DNA of 64,000 bases from Rhodoferax_B sp049316285 (GTDB lineage: Bacteria; Pseudomonadota; Gammaproteobacteria; Burkholderiales; Burkholderiaceae_C). The DNA is taken from positions 248,001 to 312,000 of the forward strand of contig NZ_JBMOXA010000001.1 in assembly GCF_049316285.1 (NCBI RefSeq). Reading direction: 5' to 3'. A model generated the notes under the pieces. That model saw only the letters and a list, made by a program, of their open reading frames with translations. It was not told the origin of the DNA and ran no database searches. Position numbers and translations under genes: made by a program. Each line of letters opens with the position of its first letter. Positions within the stretch are counted from its first letter, which is position 1. Positions 35,797 through 44,598 of the stretch are shown here, piece by piece.

Positions 35797-36798
35797 ATGA
35801 ACAACAGAACATTGGGCCCGTTTCAAGTTTCGGCCATAGGCCTGGGTTGCATGAACCTGAGCCACGCCTATGGCGCGCCGGTATCGGCGGAGCAGGGCGA
35901 ACGGGTATTGCTGTCGGCACTCGATGCCGGCGTGACGCTGTTCGACACCGCCGCGCTCTACGGCTTTGGTGCCAACGAAGAGCTGGTGGGCAAGGTGATG
36001 AAGCCGCACCGCCGCAAGTTCACGTTGTGCAGCAAAGGTGGCATGGCGGGTGTGCGGGGTGAAGACGGCGTGGTGCGCCGCGTCATCGACGGCCGCCCCG
36101 ACACCGTGCGCAAGAACTGCGAAGACAGCCTGCGCCGCCTGGGCACCGATGTCATCGACCTGTACTACCTGCACCGCTGGGACAAACAGGTGCCGATCGA
36201 GGACAGCGTAGGCGCCCTGAGCGAGCTGGTGCGCAAGGGTTATGTGCAGGCCATAGGCTTGAGCGAAGTCTCGGCCGACACGCTGCGCAAAGCACATGCG
36301 GTGCACCCGATTGCGGCCGTGCAAACCGAGTATTCGCTGTGGACGCGCAACCCCGAGATCGCCGTGCTCGAGGCCTGCCGCGAACTCGGTGCCAGCTTTG
36401 TCGCCTTCAGCCCGCTGGCGCGCGCCTACCTCACGGGTACGCTGACCGATGTTGCTACGCTGGACGCCAAGGACATTCGCCGCCCCATGCCGCGTTTTGC
36501 GCCCGACACCTATGCCACCAACCTGAAGCTGCTGGCACCCTTCAAGGCACTGGCACAGAGCCTTGGCTGCACCCAGGCGCAACTGGCTTTGGCCTGGTTG
36601 CTGCACAAGGCACCACACATCATTCCCATTCCCGGCACCACCAGCCTGCCGCACTTGCAGGAAGACCTGGGCGCCGAGCGCGTCAGGCTCGCGCCCGAGC
36701 ACATGGCCCAGCTGGAAGATATCTTCAACGTCAAGGCCGTGGTCGGCCCGCGTTACGCGCCGCAAGGCACGGCCGAGGTGGACACCGAGAATTTTTGA
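35797..36798 (+). CDS. Aldo/keto reductase (YakC/AKR13-like)
   Basis: A 333-residue NADPH-dependent oxidoreductase with a (beta/alpha)8 barrel. The catalytic tetrad is complete: D50, Y55 (FDTAALYGFGANEELVG), K80 (CSKGG) and H126 (YYLHRWD). The cofactor end shows 'IPIPGTTSLPHLQED'. It lies 19 bp after the RND pump gene and may be co-transcribed; reduction of a toxic aldehyde by the same operon is possible but not shown. The substrate is unknown. Confidence 0.92.
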   Translation: MNNRTLGPFQVSAIGLGCMNLSHAYGAPVSAEQGERVLLSALDAGVTLFDTAALYGFGANEELVGKVMKPHRRKFTLCSKGGMAGVRGEDGVVRRVIDGRPDTVRKNCEDSLRRLGTDVIDLYYLHRWDKQVPIEDSVGALSELVRKGYVQAIGLSEVSADTLRKAHAVHPIAAVQTEYSLWTRNPEIAVLEACRELGASFVAFSPLARAYLTGTLTDVATLDAKDIRRPMPRFAPDTYATNLKLLAPFKALAQSLGCTQAQLALAWLLHKAPHIIPIPGTTSLPHLQEDLGAERVRLAPEHMAQLEDIFNVKAVVGPRYAPQGTAEVDTENF

Positions 36799-36908
36799 GC
36801 CCGGGGGCGCAAGCCCGCGCCATGCAAGGGCAGGTTCACTACTAAAATCGTAGCTGTTGTCGCAAGGCTGTAGGGCGCTGCGGCTATTTTTGTTACAAAC
36901 CTCCCGAG

Positions 36909-38138
36909 ATGACGCCAAAACCCAAACCCACACGCGGCCGATCGGCCAAGGCCCAAGCGGCGGCCGACGATGCCGCGTCCCAACAGATGGGCTTGTTTTT
37001 TGACATGCCGACGGCTGTGTCCTCGGTACCACGCGCGCCTGTGGCAGCACCCGCGCCCGTGGCTGCGCCTATGCCTGAGCCCATGCCAACACCAATGGCC
37101 GAAGCGCTTGCGCCCGCGCCTGCCGCTTCGCCTGCAACCGAGCCGCTTGCCGTGTTGCCTACGGCCGCAGCAGTGGCAGGTGCCGAAGCACCATCACTCG
37201 AAGCCCTGGCCCGCCAGTTGGAAGCCAGCCCCGACTACCGCGTGTTGCGCCGCCTGCAGCCCACGCTGCAGTGGCCCGGTACCGCGCCTGTAGCCCGCGA
37301 GGACATTGCGCGCGTGCTGGTGCTGGATACCGAGACCACTGGCCTGGACCACAACACGGCACGCATCATGGAACTGGCGCTGCTGCGTGTGGACGTGGAC
37401 CGGCGCACCGGCCAGCCCGTGGGCATGGTGCAGGTCTATGACGGCCTGGAAGACCCCGGCCAGCCGATTCCGCCCGAGGTGCAAAAAATCACCGGCATCA
37501 ACAGCAGCATGGTCGCGGGCCAGCAACTCGACGAAGCCTTGATCGCCACGCTGCTCGACGACGTGGACCTGGTGGTGGCACACAACGCCGGCTTCGACCG
37601 GCCGTTTGTTGAAGCCCGTCTGCCAGCCTTTGCCGAAAAGGACTGGGCCTGCTCGTTTGTCGATATCAACTGGAAAAAACTCGGCCACGGTTCGTCCAAG
37701 CTCGAATCGCTGGCCTTGGCGCACGGCTGGTTCTACGACGCCCACCGCGCCGAGACCGATTGCCACGCCTTGCTGGCGGTGTTGCAAGCCGATGTGCCTG
37801 CCGATGCGCAGCTCGCCGACGCACCGCCTGACGTTCCCGCCGTGCCACCCAACGGCCTGGCGCTGCTGCTGGCGGCGGCCAGCCAACTGCGTTATCGCCT
37901 GCAGGCCACCGGCGCACCTTTTGATGCCAAAGATGCTTTGCGTGTGCGTGGTTATCGCTGGGATGCCGCGGCCAAGGTGTGGCATACGCGCCTGGGCAGT
38001 GCAGCCGAGCTGGACGCCGAATGTGAATGGCTCAAAACCAATGTCTACCGGCGTAGCGCCCAGGTGGTGGTGGAGGCGCTGGATGCACGTGTGCGCTACG
38101 CCAACAGGCCCGGTGTCATCAGCACCCGCAGCTTGTAG
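36909..38138 (+). CDS. DnaQ-like DEDDh 3'-5' exonuclease with disordered N-terminus
   Basis: A 409-residue protein. Residues 1-95 are low-complexity Ala/Pro with a short motif Q26-M-G-L-F30-F31 resembling a sliding-clamp-binding peptide. The nuclease domain (about 134-295) has all DEDDh residues: D140/E142 (LDTETTG), D230 (HNAGFDRPF) and H279/D284 (HRAETD). A C-terminal ~110-residue extension has 'RGYRWDAAAKVWHTRLG', a small domain found in some of these exonucleases. It probably degrades DNA or RNA ends in repair or proofreading and is distinct from PolIII epsilon, which is shorter. Confidence 0.9.
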   Translation: MTPKPKPTRGRSAKAQAAADDAASQQMGLFFDMPTAVSSVPRAPVAAPAPVAAPMPEPMPTPMAEALAPAPAASPATEPLAVLPTAAAVAGAEAPSLEALARQLEASPDYRVLRRLQPTLQWPGTAPVAREDIARVLVLDTETTGLDHNTARIMELALLRVDVDRRTGQPVGMVQVYDGLEDPGQPIPPEVQKITGINSSMVAGQQLDEALIATLLDDVDLVVAHNAGFDRPFVEARLPAFAEKDWACSFVDINWKKLGHGSSKLESLALAHGWFYDAHRAETDCHALLAVLQADVPADAQLADAPPDVPAVPPNGLALLLAAASQLRYRLQATGAPFDAKDALRVRGYRWDAAAKVWHTRLGSAAELDAECEWLKTNVYRRSAQVVVEALDARVRYANRPGVISTRSL

Positions 38139-38156
38139 CAAGCTATCGCCAGCAGC

Positions 38157-38879
38157 ATGTCTGCCGACAAATTCCAACCAGCTCCGCGCGAAGATGCAGC
38201 GCTGCAGCGGCTTTTGGGTTTGCTCGCCAGCCGCCCGCAGCAACGCGTGCTGGTGGGTTTGGCGGGTTTGCCCGGGTCCGGCAAAACGACCATCGCCCAG
38301 GCTTGGGTGGACGCGGTGAATACACACCTGGGCGCAGGTGTTGCGCAGGTGTTGGGCATGGATGGTTTTCACCTGAGCCGCGCCACCCTGGCACAGGCGG
38401 CAGACCCAGCCGCTGCGCTGGCGCGTCGTGGCGCACCTTGGACTTTTGACCCCGTGGGCCTGCAGGCCAGGCTGGCTTTGTTGCGCGCAGGCTTTGACCG
38501 GCACACGGTGTTCTGGCCCGGCTTTGAACATGGCGTGGGTGACCCGGTCGAAGATGCCTTGGCGGTGCCGCCCCAGGTACGCCTGGTATTGGTCGAGGGC
38601 CTGTATTTATTGCACCGGGGTGATGGCTGGGCGGTGCAGCCCCTGCTGGATGCCTGTTGGTTTTGGGATGTGCCCATGCAAACCGCAATGGCGCGGTTGG
38701 CGTTGCGGCATCAGCGCGCCTGGGGTATTTCGGCGCAGCAGGCCGAGGCGCGGATTGCGCGCAACGATAGTCTGAATGCTGCGATTGTTCTGGCCAGCCG
38801 GGCTTGGGCGGACTGGCTGGTTTGCGCTCGTAGGCGGTCTTCGCCAGAACAAGTCAGCACAGCCACTGATCCCGCCTGA
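38157..38879 (+). CDS. P-loop nucleoside/sugar kinase-like protein (pantothenate/uridine kinase fold)
   Basis: A 240-residue protein with Walker A 'GLAGLPGSGKTTIAQ' (about 34-48), 'VLGMDGFHLSR' (a substrate-binding Asp as in uridine and pantothenate kinases), 'WPGFEHGVGDPVEDAL' and 'VLVEGLYLLHRGDGW' (Walker B region). Such proteins are annotated 'nucleoside/nucleotide kinase family' or fructose transport kinase (FrcK-like). The substrate is uncertain. It starts 18 bp after the exonuclease gene, so the two may be co-transcribed. Confidence 0.83.
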   Translation: MSADKFQPAPREDAALQRLLGLLASRPQQRVLVGLAGLPGSGKTTIAQAWVDAVNTHLGAGVAQVLGMDGFHLSRATLAQAADPAAALARRGAPWTFDPVGLQARLALLRAGFDRHTVFWPGFEHGVGDPVEDALAVPPQVRLVLVEGLYLLHRGDGWAVQPLLDACWFWDVPMQTAMARLALRHQRAWGISAQQAEARIARNDSLNAAIVLASRAWADWLVCARRRSSPEQVSTATDPA

Positions 38880-38932
38880 AACGCCCGGCTCAGGTGCAAC
38901 CAGTCCGGCCGCTAGAGGGGGCCTGCCGCCCG

Positions 38933-39154
38933 TCAAGATTTCTCAAAGAAGAAGCTGGGATTGCGCTTTTGCCAATCCATCACCTGGCGTTCGGCTTCAT
39001 CCTTTTGTAGCCCGTGGCGCTGCTGAATCAGCCCCAACAATTGGTCGCGCCGGCCAGCGCAGACATCGAGATCGTCGTCTGTCAGCTTGCCCCATTGCTC
39101 CTTCACCTTGCCCTTGAATTGAAGCCAGTTCCCCTGAAGTTGGTCTTGGTTCAT
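38933..39154 (-). CDS. CsbD-family stress protein
   Basis: The ATG at 39154, preceded by GAGGAG on its strand, gives 73 residues that start MNQDQLQGNWLQFKGKVKEQ, the exact CsbD opening. 'WGKLTDDDLDVCAGRRDQLLGLIQQRHG' completes the four-helix fold. These abundant small cytosolic proteins are induced by general stress; molecular role unknown. The frame upstream to 39283 is not needed. Confidence 0.93.
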   Translation of the reverse strand: MNQDQLQGNWLQFKGKVKEQWGKLTDDDLDVCAGRRDQLLGLIQQRHGLQKDEAERQVMDWQKRNPSFFFEKS

Positions 39155-39379
39155 GTGATGCTCCTCATGCAGGAAAAGCTGCCTGCGTGATCTGACTTTA
39201 GGCCGCTTGAAGGCCTTGCGCGGTAGGACGGCGCCAGGCAAGCGCTGTAGTCGATGGCTGACGTATGCCGCAAGTCTCTTCAAACATGCACTGTGCCGGG
39301 TGGTGCCACAATGGCAGTTGAACTTTTAATTCAATTACTGCACATGCCGCAGAGACGGGCGGTGTGCAATGCGCCAAAC

Positions 39380-40576
39380 ATGATCATCACCAGTTTGCTC
39401 GACACCGACCTCTACAAGTTCTCCATGATGCAGGCGGTGCTGCACCAGTTTCCTGGCGCCCAGGTGGAGTACAAGTTCAAGTGCCGCAATCCCGGCGTGC
39501 AATTGGCGTTGTATGTGAACGAGATCCGCGAAGAAATTCGTGGGTTGTGCAGCCTGCAGTTTCAGGACGCCGAGCTCGACTACCTGCGCTCCATGCGCTT
39601 CATCAAGAGCGACTTTGTCGATTTTCTGGGGCTGTTCCGGCTCAACGAAAAGTACATCCACGTCAGCTCTTTGCCTACCGGCGAGATCGAGATCGTCATT
39701 CGCGGGCCCTGGCTGCATACCATCATGTTCGAGATCCCGGTGCTGGCGATCATCAACGAGGTGTACTTCCGCAACACACAACAGGTGGCGCAGTTCGACG
39801 AGGGCCGTCGCCGTCTGCAAGTCAAGGTCGACCAATTGCAGGCCGATGGTCTGCAAGAGCTGAAGATCGCCGATTACGGCACACGCCGCCGCTTCAGCAA
39901 GGCCTGGCACGAAGAAGTGCTGCGCCTGTTGATGACCAAGCTGGGCTCGGGTGCCAGCGGCCAGTTTGCCGGCACCAGCAATGTGTTGTTTGCCATGAAG
40001 CTGGGTTTGACGCCGCTGGGCACCATGGCCCACGAGTACCTGCAGGCCTGCCAGGCGCTGGGGCCACGCCTGCGCGACAGCCAGGTGTTCGGCTTTGAAT
40101 CCTGGGCCAAGGAATACCGGGGCGACCTGGGCATAGCGCTCAGCGACGTCTATGGCATGGACGCGTTTTTGCGCGACTACGACATGTATTTCTGCAAGCT
40201 GTTTGATGGCGCGCGCCATGACAGCGGTGATCCGTTCGCCTGGGGTGAGCGCCTGATCGCACACTACCGCAACAACCGAGTCGATCCGCGCACCAAAACA
40301 CTCATCTTCAGTGATGGTTTAACCGTGCCACGTACCATTGAATTGTTCCGCCAGTTCCATGGGCGCTGTCTCCTGGCATTCGGTATCGGCACCAACCTGA
40401 CCAACGACCTGGGTGATGCGCCGCAACATGTGCCGCTGCAAATCGTCATCAAGATGACGCGCTGCAACGGCCAGCCGGTGGCAAAACTGTCGGACACACC
40501 CTCCAAGAACATGTGTGAGGACGAGAAGTACCTGGCCTACCTGCGCCAGGTGTTCGACATCAAGACACCGGCCTGA
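39380..40576 (+). CDS. pncB: Nicotinate phosphoribosyltransferase
   Basis: The start at 39380 gives 398 residues (MIITSLLDTDLYKFSMMQAV...), close to the E. coli enzyme's 400; upstream in-frame ATGs lack family sequence. The diagnostic N-terminal 'LLDTDLYKF', the 'GTRRRFSKAWHEEVLR' loop and the phosphate site 'FGIGTNLTNDLG' are all present. It converts nicotinate and PRPP to nicotinate mononucleotide (Preiss-Handler NAD salvage). A nicotinamide riboside route is also encoded in this window at 58.9-60.2 kb. Confidence 0.95.
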   Translation: MIITSLLDTDLYKFSMMQAVLHQFPGAQVEYKFKCRNPGVQLALYVNEIREEIRGLCSLQFQDAELDYLRSMRFIKSDFVDFLGLFRLNEKYIHVSSLPTGEIEIVIRGPWLHTIMFEIPVLAIINEVYFRNTQQVAQFDEGRRRLQVKVDQLQADGLQELKIADYGTRRRFSKAWHEEVLRLLMTKLGSGASGQFAGTSNVLFAMKLGLTPLGTMAHEYLQACQALGPRLRDSQVFGFESWAKEYRGDLGIALSDVYGMDAFLRDYDMYFCKLFDGARHDSGDPFAWGERLIAHYRNNRVDPRTKTLIFSDGLTVPRTIELFRQFHGRCLLAFGIGTNLTNDLGDAPQHVPLQIVIKMTRCNGQPVAKLSDTPSKNMCEDEKYLAYLRQVFDIKTPA

Positions 40577-40648
40577 GGCGCGCGGCCTGACGGATCCGCA
40601 CGGCCAGGCTCAGAACAGATCAAAACAACGAAAGGGTGGGGAAGGTGT

Positions 40649-42055
40649 ATGCGGATCACTAGCCAAATGCTGGCGCTCGGGGCCGGGCTGTTTTTGCCGG
40701 CCATGGGTTTTGCAGCCGAGATCAATGGTGCACAACTCAGCGCCCTATGGGGCGTGCCGTTTGCCGGTATCTTGTTGTCGATCGCGCTGTGGCCCTTGCT
40801 GGCGCCGCATTTCTGGCACCAGCACTTCGGCAAGATAGCGGCAGCATGGGCCTTGCTGTTCATCGTGCCATTTGCCGCGCTTTATGGGCCCGGCCTGGCG
40901 GCCAGTGCTGCGGTGCACGCGCTGGTGGCCGAGTACATTCCGTTCATCATTCTGTTGACCGCGCTCTACACCGTGGCCGGCGGCATTTTTGTGCGTGGCA
41001 ACCTGCATGGGAGCCCGGCGTTGAATACCGCCATCCTGGCCTCGGGGGCGTTGCTGGCCAGCGTGATGGGCACCACCGGGGCCTCCATGCTGCTGATTCG
41101 CCCGCTGGTGCGCGCCAACGACAACCGGCCCTACAAGGCGCACGTGGTGGTGTTTTTTATCTTCATCGTCTCCAACGCCGGTGGCTCGCTCACGCCGCTG
41201 GGTGATCCGCCTTTGTTCCTGGGCTTTTTGAAAGGCGTGAGCTTTTTCTGGACGGTGAGCCACATCTTTCCCGAGACCTTGTTCCTGGTGGGTTCGCTGC
41301 TGGCCATTTTTTATGCACTCGACAGCTGGCACTTCCGCAAAGGCGGCCTGCTGCCACGCGACCCCACGCCCGATACCCATGGCCTGGGCTTTGATGGCAA
41401 GCTAAACTTTCTGCTGCTCGCGGGTGTGGTGTTTTTTGTGCTGCTCAGCGGCATCTGGAAGTCGCCGGTCGGTTTTGAGATCGCCGGCGCGCATGTCGGC
41501 CTGCCCGGTCTGGTGCGCGATGTGGCGCTGATCCTGATCACCCTGGTGTCGCTCAAAATCACCGCAGCCCAGGTGCATGAAGACAACCAGTTCGGCTGGG
41601 CGCCGATGCAGGAGGTGGCCAAGTTGTTTGCCGGCATCTTCTTGACCATCATCCCGGTGATTGCCATGCTCAAAGCCGGTATGGACGGCCCGTTTTCCGC
41701 CATCATCGCCGCCGTGACGCGGCCCGATGGCACGCCCAACCCGGCGGCTTATTTTTGGGCGACCGGCCTGTTGAGTTCTTTCCTCGACAACGCACCCACC
41801 TACCTGGTGTTCTTTAATACGGCCGGTGGAGATGCACAAGTCCTGATGACCACACTGGCCCCGACGCTGGCGGCGATCTCGGCGGGTGCGGTGTTCATGG
41901 GGGCCAACAGCTACATCGGCAATGCACCCAACCTCATGGTCAAGGCGATTGCCGAAGAGCGTGGGGTGCATATGCCCAGCTTCTTTGGCTATGTGGGCTG
42001 GGCGCTGTGTGTGTTGGTTCCGCTGTTTGTGCTCATGACCTGGATCTGGTTTTGA
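40649..42055 (+). CDS. Sodium:proton antiporter / UIT-type ion transporter
   Basis: A 468-residue inner-membrane protein with about 12 helices and an N-terminal signal-like helix. Motifs of the ion transporter superfamily are seen: 'VMGTTGASMLLIRPL' and 'IVSNAGGSLTPLGDPPLFLGFLKG', then in the second half 'SSFLDNAPTYLVFFN' and 'FMGANSYIGNAPNLMVKAIAE'. The paired 'GGSLTPLGDPPL' and 'ANSYIGNAPN' loops are those of NhaD/ArsB-like and citrate-transporter-like proteins. Na+/H+ exchange is a reasonable guess; the ion is not proven. Confidence 0.85.
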   Translation: MRITSQMLALGAGLFLPAMGFAAEINGAQLSALWGVPFAGILLSIALWPLLAPHFWHQHFGKIAAAWALLFIVPFAALYGPGLAASAAVHALVAEYIPFIILLTALYTVAGGIFVRGNLHGSPALNTAILASGALLASVMGTTGASMLLIRPLVRANDNRPYKAHVVVFFIFIVSNAGGSLTPLGDPPLFLGFLKGVSFFWTVSHIFPETLFLVGSLLAIFYALDSWHFRKGGLLPRDPTPDTHGLGFDGKLNFLLLAGVVFFVLLSGIWKSPVGFEIAGAHVGLPGLVRDVALILITLVSLKITAAQVHEDNQFGWAPMQEVAKLFAGIFLTIIPVIAMLKAGMDGPFSAIIAAVTRPDGTPNPAAYFWATGLLSSFLDNAPTYLVFFNTAGGDAQVLMTTLAPTLAAISAGAVFMGANSYIGNAPNLMVKAIAEERGVHMPSFFGYVGWALCVLVPLFVLMTWIWF

Positions 42056-42199
42056 ACTGAATTTATTTCAGAGCCCGATAAATTATTTTCCGGGCTCGGT
42101 ACCGCAGCAGCAGCGTGGGGTTCTCCAGACGTGGAAAAATGGTGTGCAAAGCGTTAACGCTAACGTAACGTTGTCGTCATACCGGAGGAGACCTACCCC

Positions 42200-43198
42200 A
42201 TGCCCAAGCCAAAGATCCTGGTGGCCCGCGCCATCTTCCCTGAAGTCATTGCGCGACTCGAAAAACATTTCGAGGTAGACAGCAACCAAGCCGACAAGCT
42301 GTTGGGCAAGCCCGAGTTGATCGCACGTTTGCAGGGCAAAGTGGGTGTTTTCACCACGGGCAGCGAACGTATCGATGCCGACGTGCTGGCCGCTTGCCCG
42401 GACCTCAAGATCTGCGCCAACATGGCCGTGGGTTACAACAACTTCGACGTGGCCGCCATGAGCGCCGCTGGTGTGCTGGCCACCAACGCCCCCGACGTGT
42501 TGACCGAAACCACCGCCGACTTCGGCTTCGCCCTGCTGATGGCCACGGCCCGCCGCGTCACCGAGAGCGAGCACTACCTGCGTGCAGGCCAGTGGACCAA
42601 GTGGAGTTTCGACATGTTTGCCGGCTCCGACATCCATGGCAGCACCTTGGGCATCATAGGTATGGGCCGCATTGGCCAGGGCATTGCCAAGCGTGGCGCG
42701 CACGGCTTTGGCATGAACGTGATCTACCACAACCGCTCCAAGCTTGATGCCTCGCTAGAAGCCGCTTGCAAAGCCCGCTACGTGGGCAAGGAAGAGTTGC
42801 TGCGTACGGCCGACCACGTGGTCCTGGTGGTGCCGTATTCCGCCGCCTCGCACCACACCATTGGTGCGGCGGAGTTGGCGCTGATGAAACCCACGGCCAA
42901 CCTCATCAACATTGCACGCGGCGGCATTGTGGACGACGCGGCCCTCGCCGTGGCGCTGCGCGAGCGGCGCATCGCTGCAGCCGGGCTGGACGTGTTTGAA
43001 GGTGAGCCCAAGGTGCACCCGGACCTGCTCACCGTGCCCAACGTGGTGCTCACGCCGCACATCGCCAGCGCCACCGTGCCCACGCGCCTGGCCATGGCCA
43101 ACCTCGCCTCTGACAACCTGATCGGCTATCTGGAGCAAAACAAGCCGGTGACGCCTTTGAACGCTGCGGAGCTAGCTGCAAAAAACCTAGCTAAATGA
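42200..43198 (+). CDS. D-2-hydroxyacid dehydrogenase (glyoxylate/hydroxypyruvate reductase, GhrB-like)
   Basis: A 332-residue NAD(P)-dependent dehydrogenase. The cofactor loop is GIIGMGRIGQGIA (151-163). The catalytic triad is complete: R240 (NIARGG), E269 (VFEGEP) and H287 (TPHIAS). It reduces glyoxylate or hydroxypyruvate to glycolate or D-glycerate. A GGAGGA ribosome site lies just upstream. Its stop overlaps the rmuC start by 4 nt. Confidence 0.92.
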   Translation: MPKPKILVARAIFPEVIARLEKHFEVDSNQADKLLGKPELIARLQGKVGVFTTGSERIDADVLAACPDLKICANMAVGYNNFDVAAMSAAGVLATNAPDVLTETTADFGFALLMATARRVTESEHYLRAGQWTKWSFDMFAGSDIHGSTLGIIGMGRIGQGIAKRGAHGFGMNVIYHNRSKLDASLEAACKARYVGKEELLRTADHVVLVVPYSAASHHTIGAAELALMKPTANLINIARGGIVDDAALAVALRERRIAAAGLDVFEGEPKVHPDLLTVPNVVLTPHIASATVPTRLAMANLASDNLIGYLEQNKPVTPLNAAELAAKNLAK

Positions 43199-44598
43199 CC
43201 GAAATCCCGTTGTGGTTGGTGTTGGCAGTAGGCTGTTTGAACCTGCTGGTGTTGCTGATCGTCTGGCTGCGCCAAGGTGATGGCGCTGCGGCCGGGGCCG
43301 AGATGGCGCGCCTGGCAGGCTTGCTGCAAAACATCCACCAGAACGTGACCACGGGTCATGAGCGCCTGGAACGCCTGGAGCGAGAGTTGCGCCGCGAGAT
43401 GAGCGAAACCGCAAGGGCCGCGCGGCAGGAGCAAAGCACCAGCCTGGCGACGTTCCAGCAGTCGCTGGTGCAGCAGAACGCCGAGTTTGTGCGCACGCAG
43501 AACGCACAGCTCGATGCGTTCTCGCAGCAACTCACGCTGCTGCAAAAAACCTTGGGCGATACCCTTACCACACAGATCCAGGGCTTGAGTGAGTCCAACG
43601 CACGCCGTCTGAGCGAAGTGCGTGCCACGCTGGAGACCCAGCTGGCGCAACTGCAGCAGAGCAATGCCACCAAGCTCGACGAGATGCGCCAGACGGTGGA
43701 CGAAAAACTGCAGAACACGCTTGAAGCCCGCCTTGGCGAAAGCTTTAAGCAGGTGGCCGAACGTCTGGAGCAAGTGCACAAGGGCCTGGGCGAAATGCAG
43801 ACCCTGGCACAAGGTGTGGGCGACTTGCAACGTGTGCTCACCAACGTCAAGACACGTGGCATGTTTGGCGAAGTGCAGCTGGAGGCGCTGCTCGAACAAG
43901 TGCTCACGCCCGAGCAATACGGCCGCCAGATCGAGACCAAACCGCGCAGCAACCAACGTGTCGACTTCGCGGTGCGTTTTCCGGGGCGCAAGGGCGAAAG
44001 TGAGCCGGTCTGGCTGCCGATCGACGCCAAGTTCCCGCGCGACGACTACGAACGCCTGCTGGCTGCGCACGACCGCGCCGATGTGGCGGGCGTGGAAGCC
44101 GCCGCAAAGGCCTTGCACACACGCATCATGGCCGAGGCCAAGTCGATCTCGGAGAGTTACCTCGCACCGCCGCATACCACCGATTTCGCGATTCTCTTTC
44201 TGCCGATTGAAAGCCTTTACGCCGAAGTGCTGCGCCGCCCCGGCTTGATGGACAGCCTGCAACGCAACTACCGTGTCACCTTGGCGGGGCCAACCACCTT
44301 GCTGGCCATGCTCAACAGCCTGCACATGGGCTTTCGCACCCTGGCGCTGGAGCAACAAGCTTCGGACGTGTGGAAGGTGCTGGGTGCGGTCAAGACCGAG
44401 TTCGAGCGCTACGGTGAATGGGTGGCGCGCATGCGTGAGCAAATGCAAAAAGCCACAGACACCCTCGACAAGGCCGACACCCGAACGCGCCAGATGCGCC
44501 GCGCGCTCAAGGTGGTGGAAGCACTGCCCGAGGCTGATGCACAACAACTGCTGCCGAACCTCAACGCGGCAGACGATAGCGAAGAGTTGCTGCCTTGA
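43195..44598 (+). CDS. rmuC: DNA recombination protein RmuC
   Basis: A 467-residue protein. An N-terminal membrane helix (about 4-23, LWLVLAVGCLNLLVLLIVWL) is followed by a long coiled coil (about 40-200, Gln/Glu-rich) and the RmuC nuclease-like domain ('TRGMFGEVQLEALLEQVLTPEQY', 'VDFAVRFPGRKGESEPVWLPIDAKFP', 'ILFLPIESLYAEV'). RmuC limits inversions at short inverted repeats. It is coupled by ATGA to the upstream dehydrogenase and by TTGA to the downstream MFS gene. Confidence 0.95.
   Translation: MTEIPLWLVLAVGCLNLLVLLIVWLRQGDGAAAGAEMARLAGLLQNIHQNVTTGHERLERLERELRREMSETARAARQEQSTSLATFQQSLVQQNAEFVRTQNAQLDAFSQQLTLLQKTLGDTLTTQIQGLSESNARRLSEVRATLETQLAQLQQSNATKLDEMRQTVDEKLQNTLEARLGESFKQVAERLEQVHKGLGEMQTLAQGVGDLQRVLTNVKTRGMFGEVQLEALLEQVLTPEQYGRQIETKPRSNQRVDFAVRFPGRKGESEPVWLPIDAKFPRDDYERLLAAHDRADVAGVEAAAKALHTRIMAEAKSISESYLAPPHTTDFAILFLPIESLYAEVLRRPGLMDSLQRNYRVTLAGPTTLLAMLNSLHMGFRTLALEQQASDVWKVLGAVKTEFERYGEWVARMREQMQKATDTLDKADTRTRQMRRALKVVEALPEADAQQLLPNLNAADDSEELLP

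Noticed and set aside
37020..37200. Ala/Pro repeats in the exonuclease as a possible repeat array
   Set aside because: Low-complexity coding sequence of irregular unit; no DNA-level repeat structure.
42071..42097. Inverted repeat GAGCCCG...CGGGCTC after the UIT-type transporter gene
   Set aside because: 7-bp arms with a 13-nt loop and no T-run; too weak to call a terminator.
43126..44547. 473-codon minus-strand frame opposite rmuC
   Set aside because: Leu/His-rich shadow with no motifs; rmuC is certain on the other strand.
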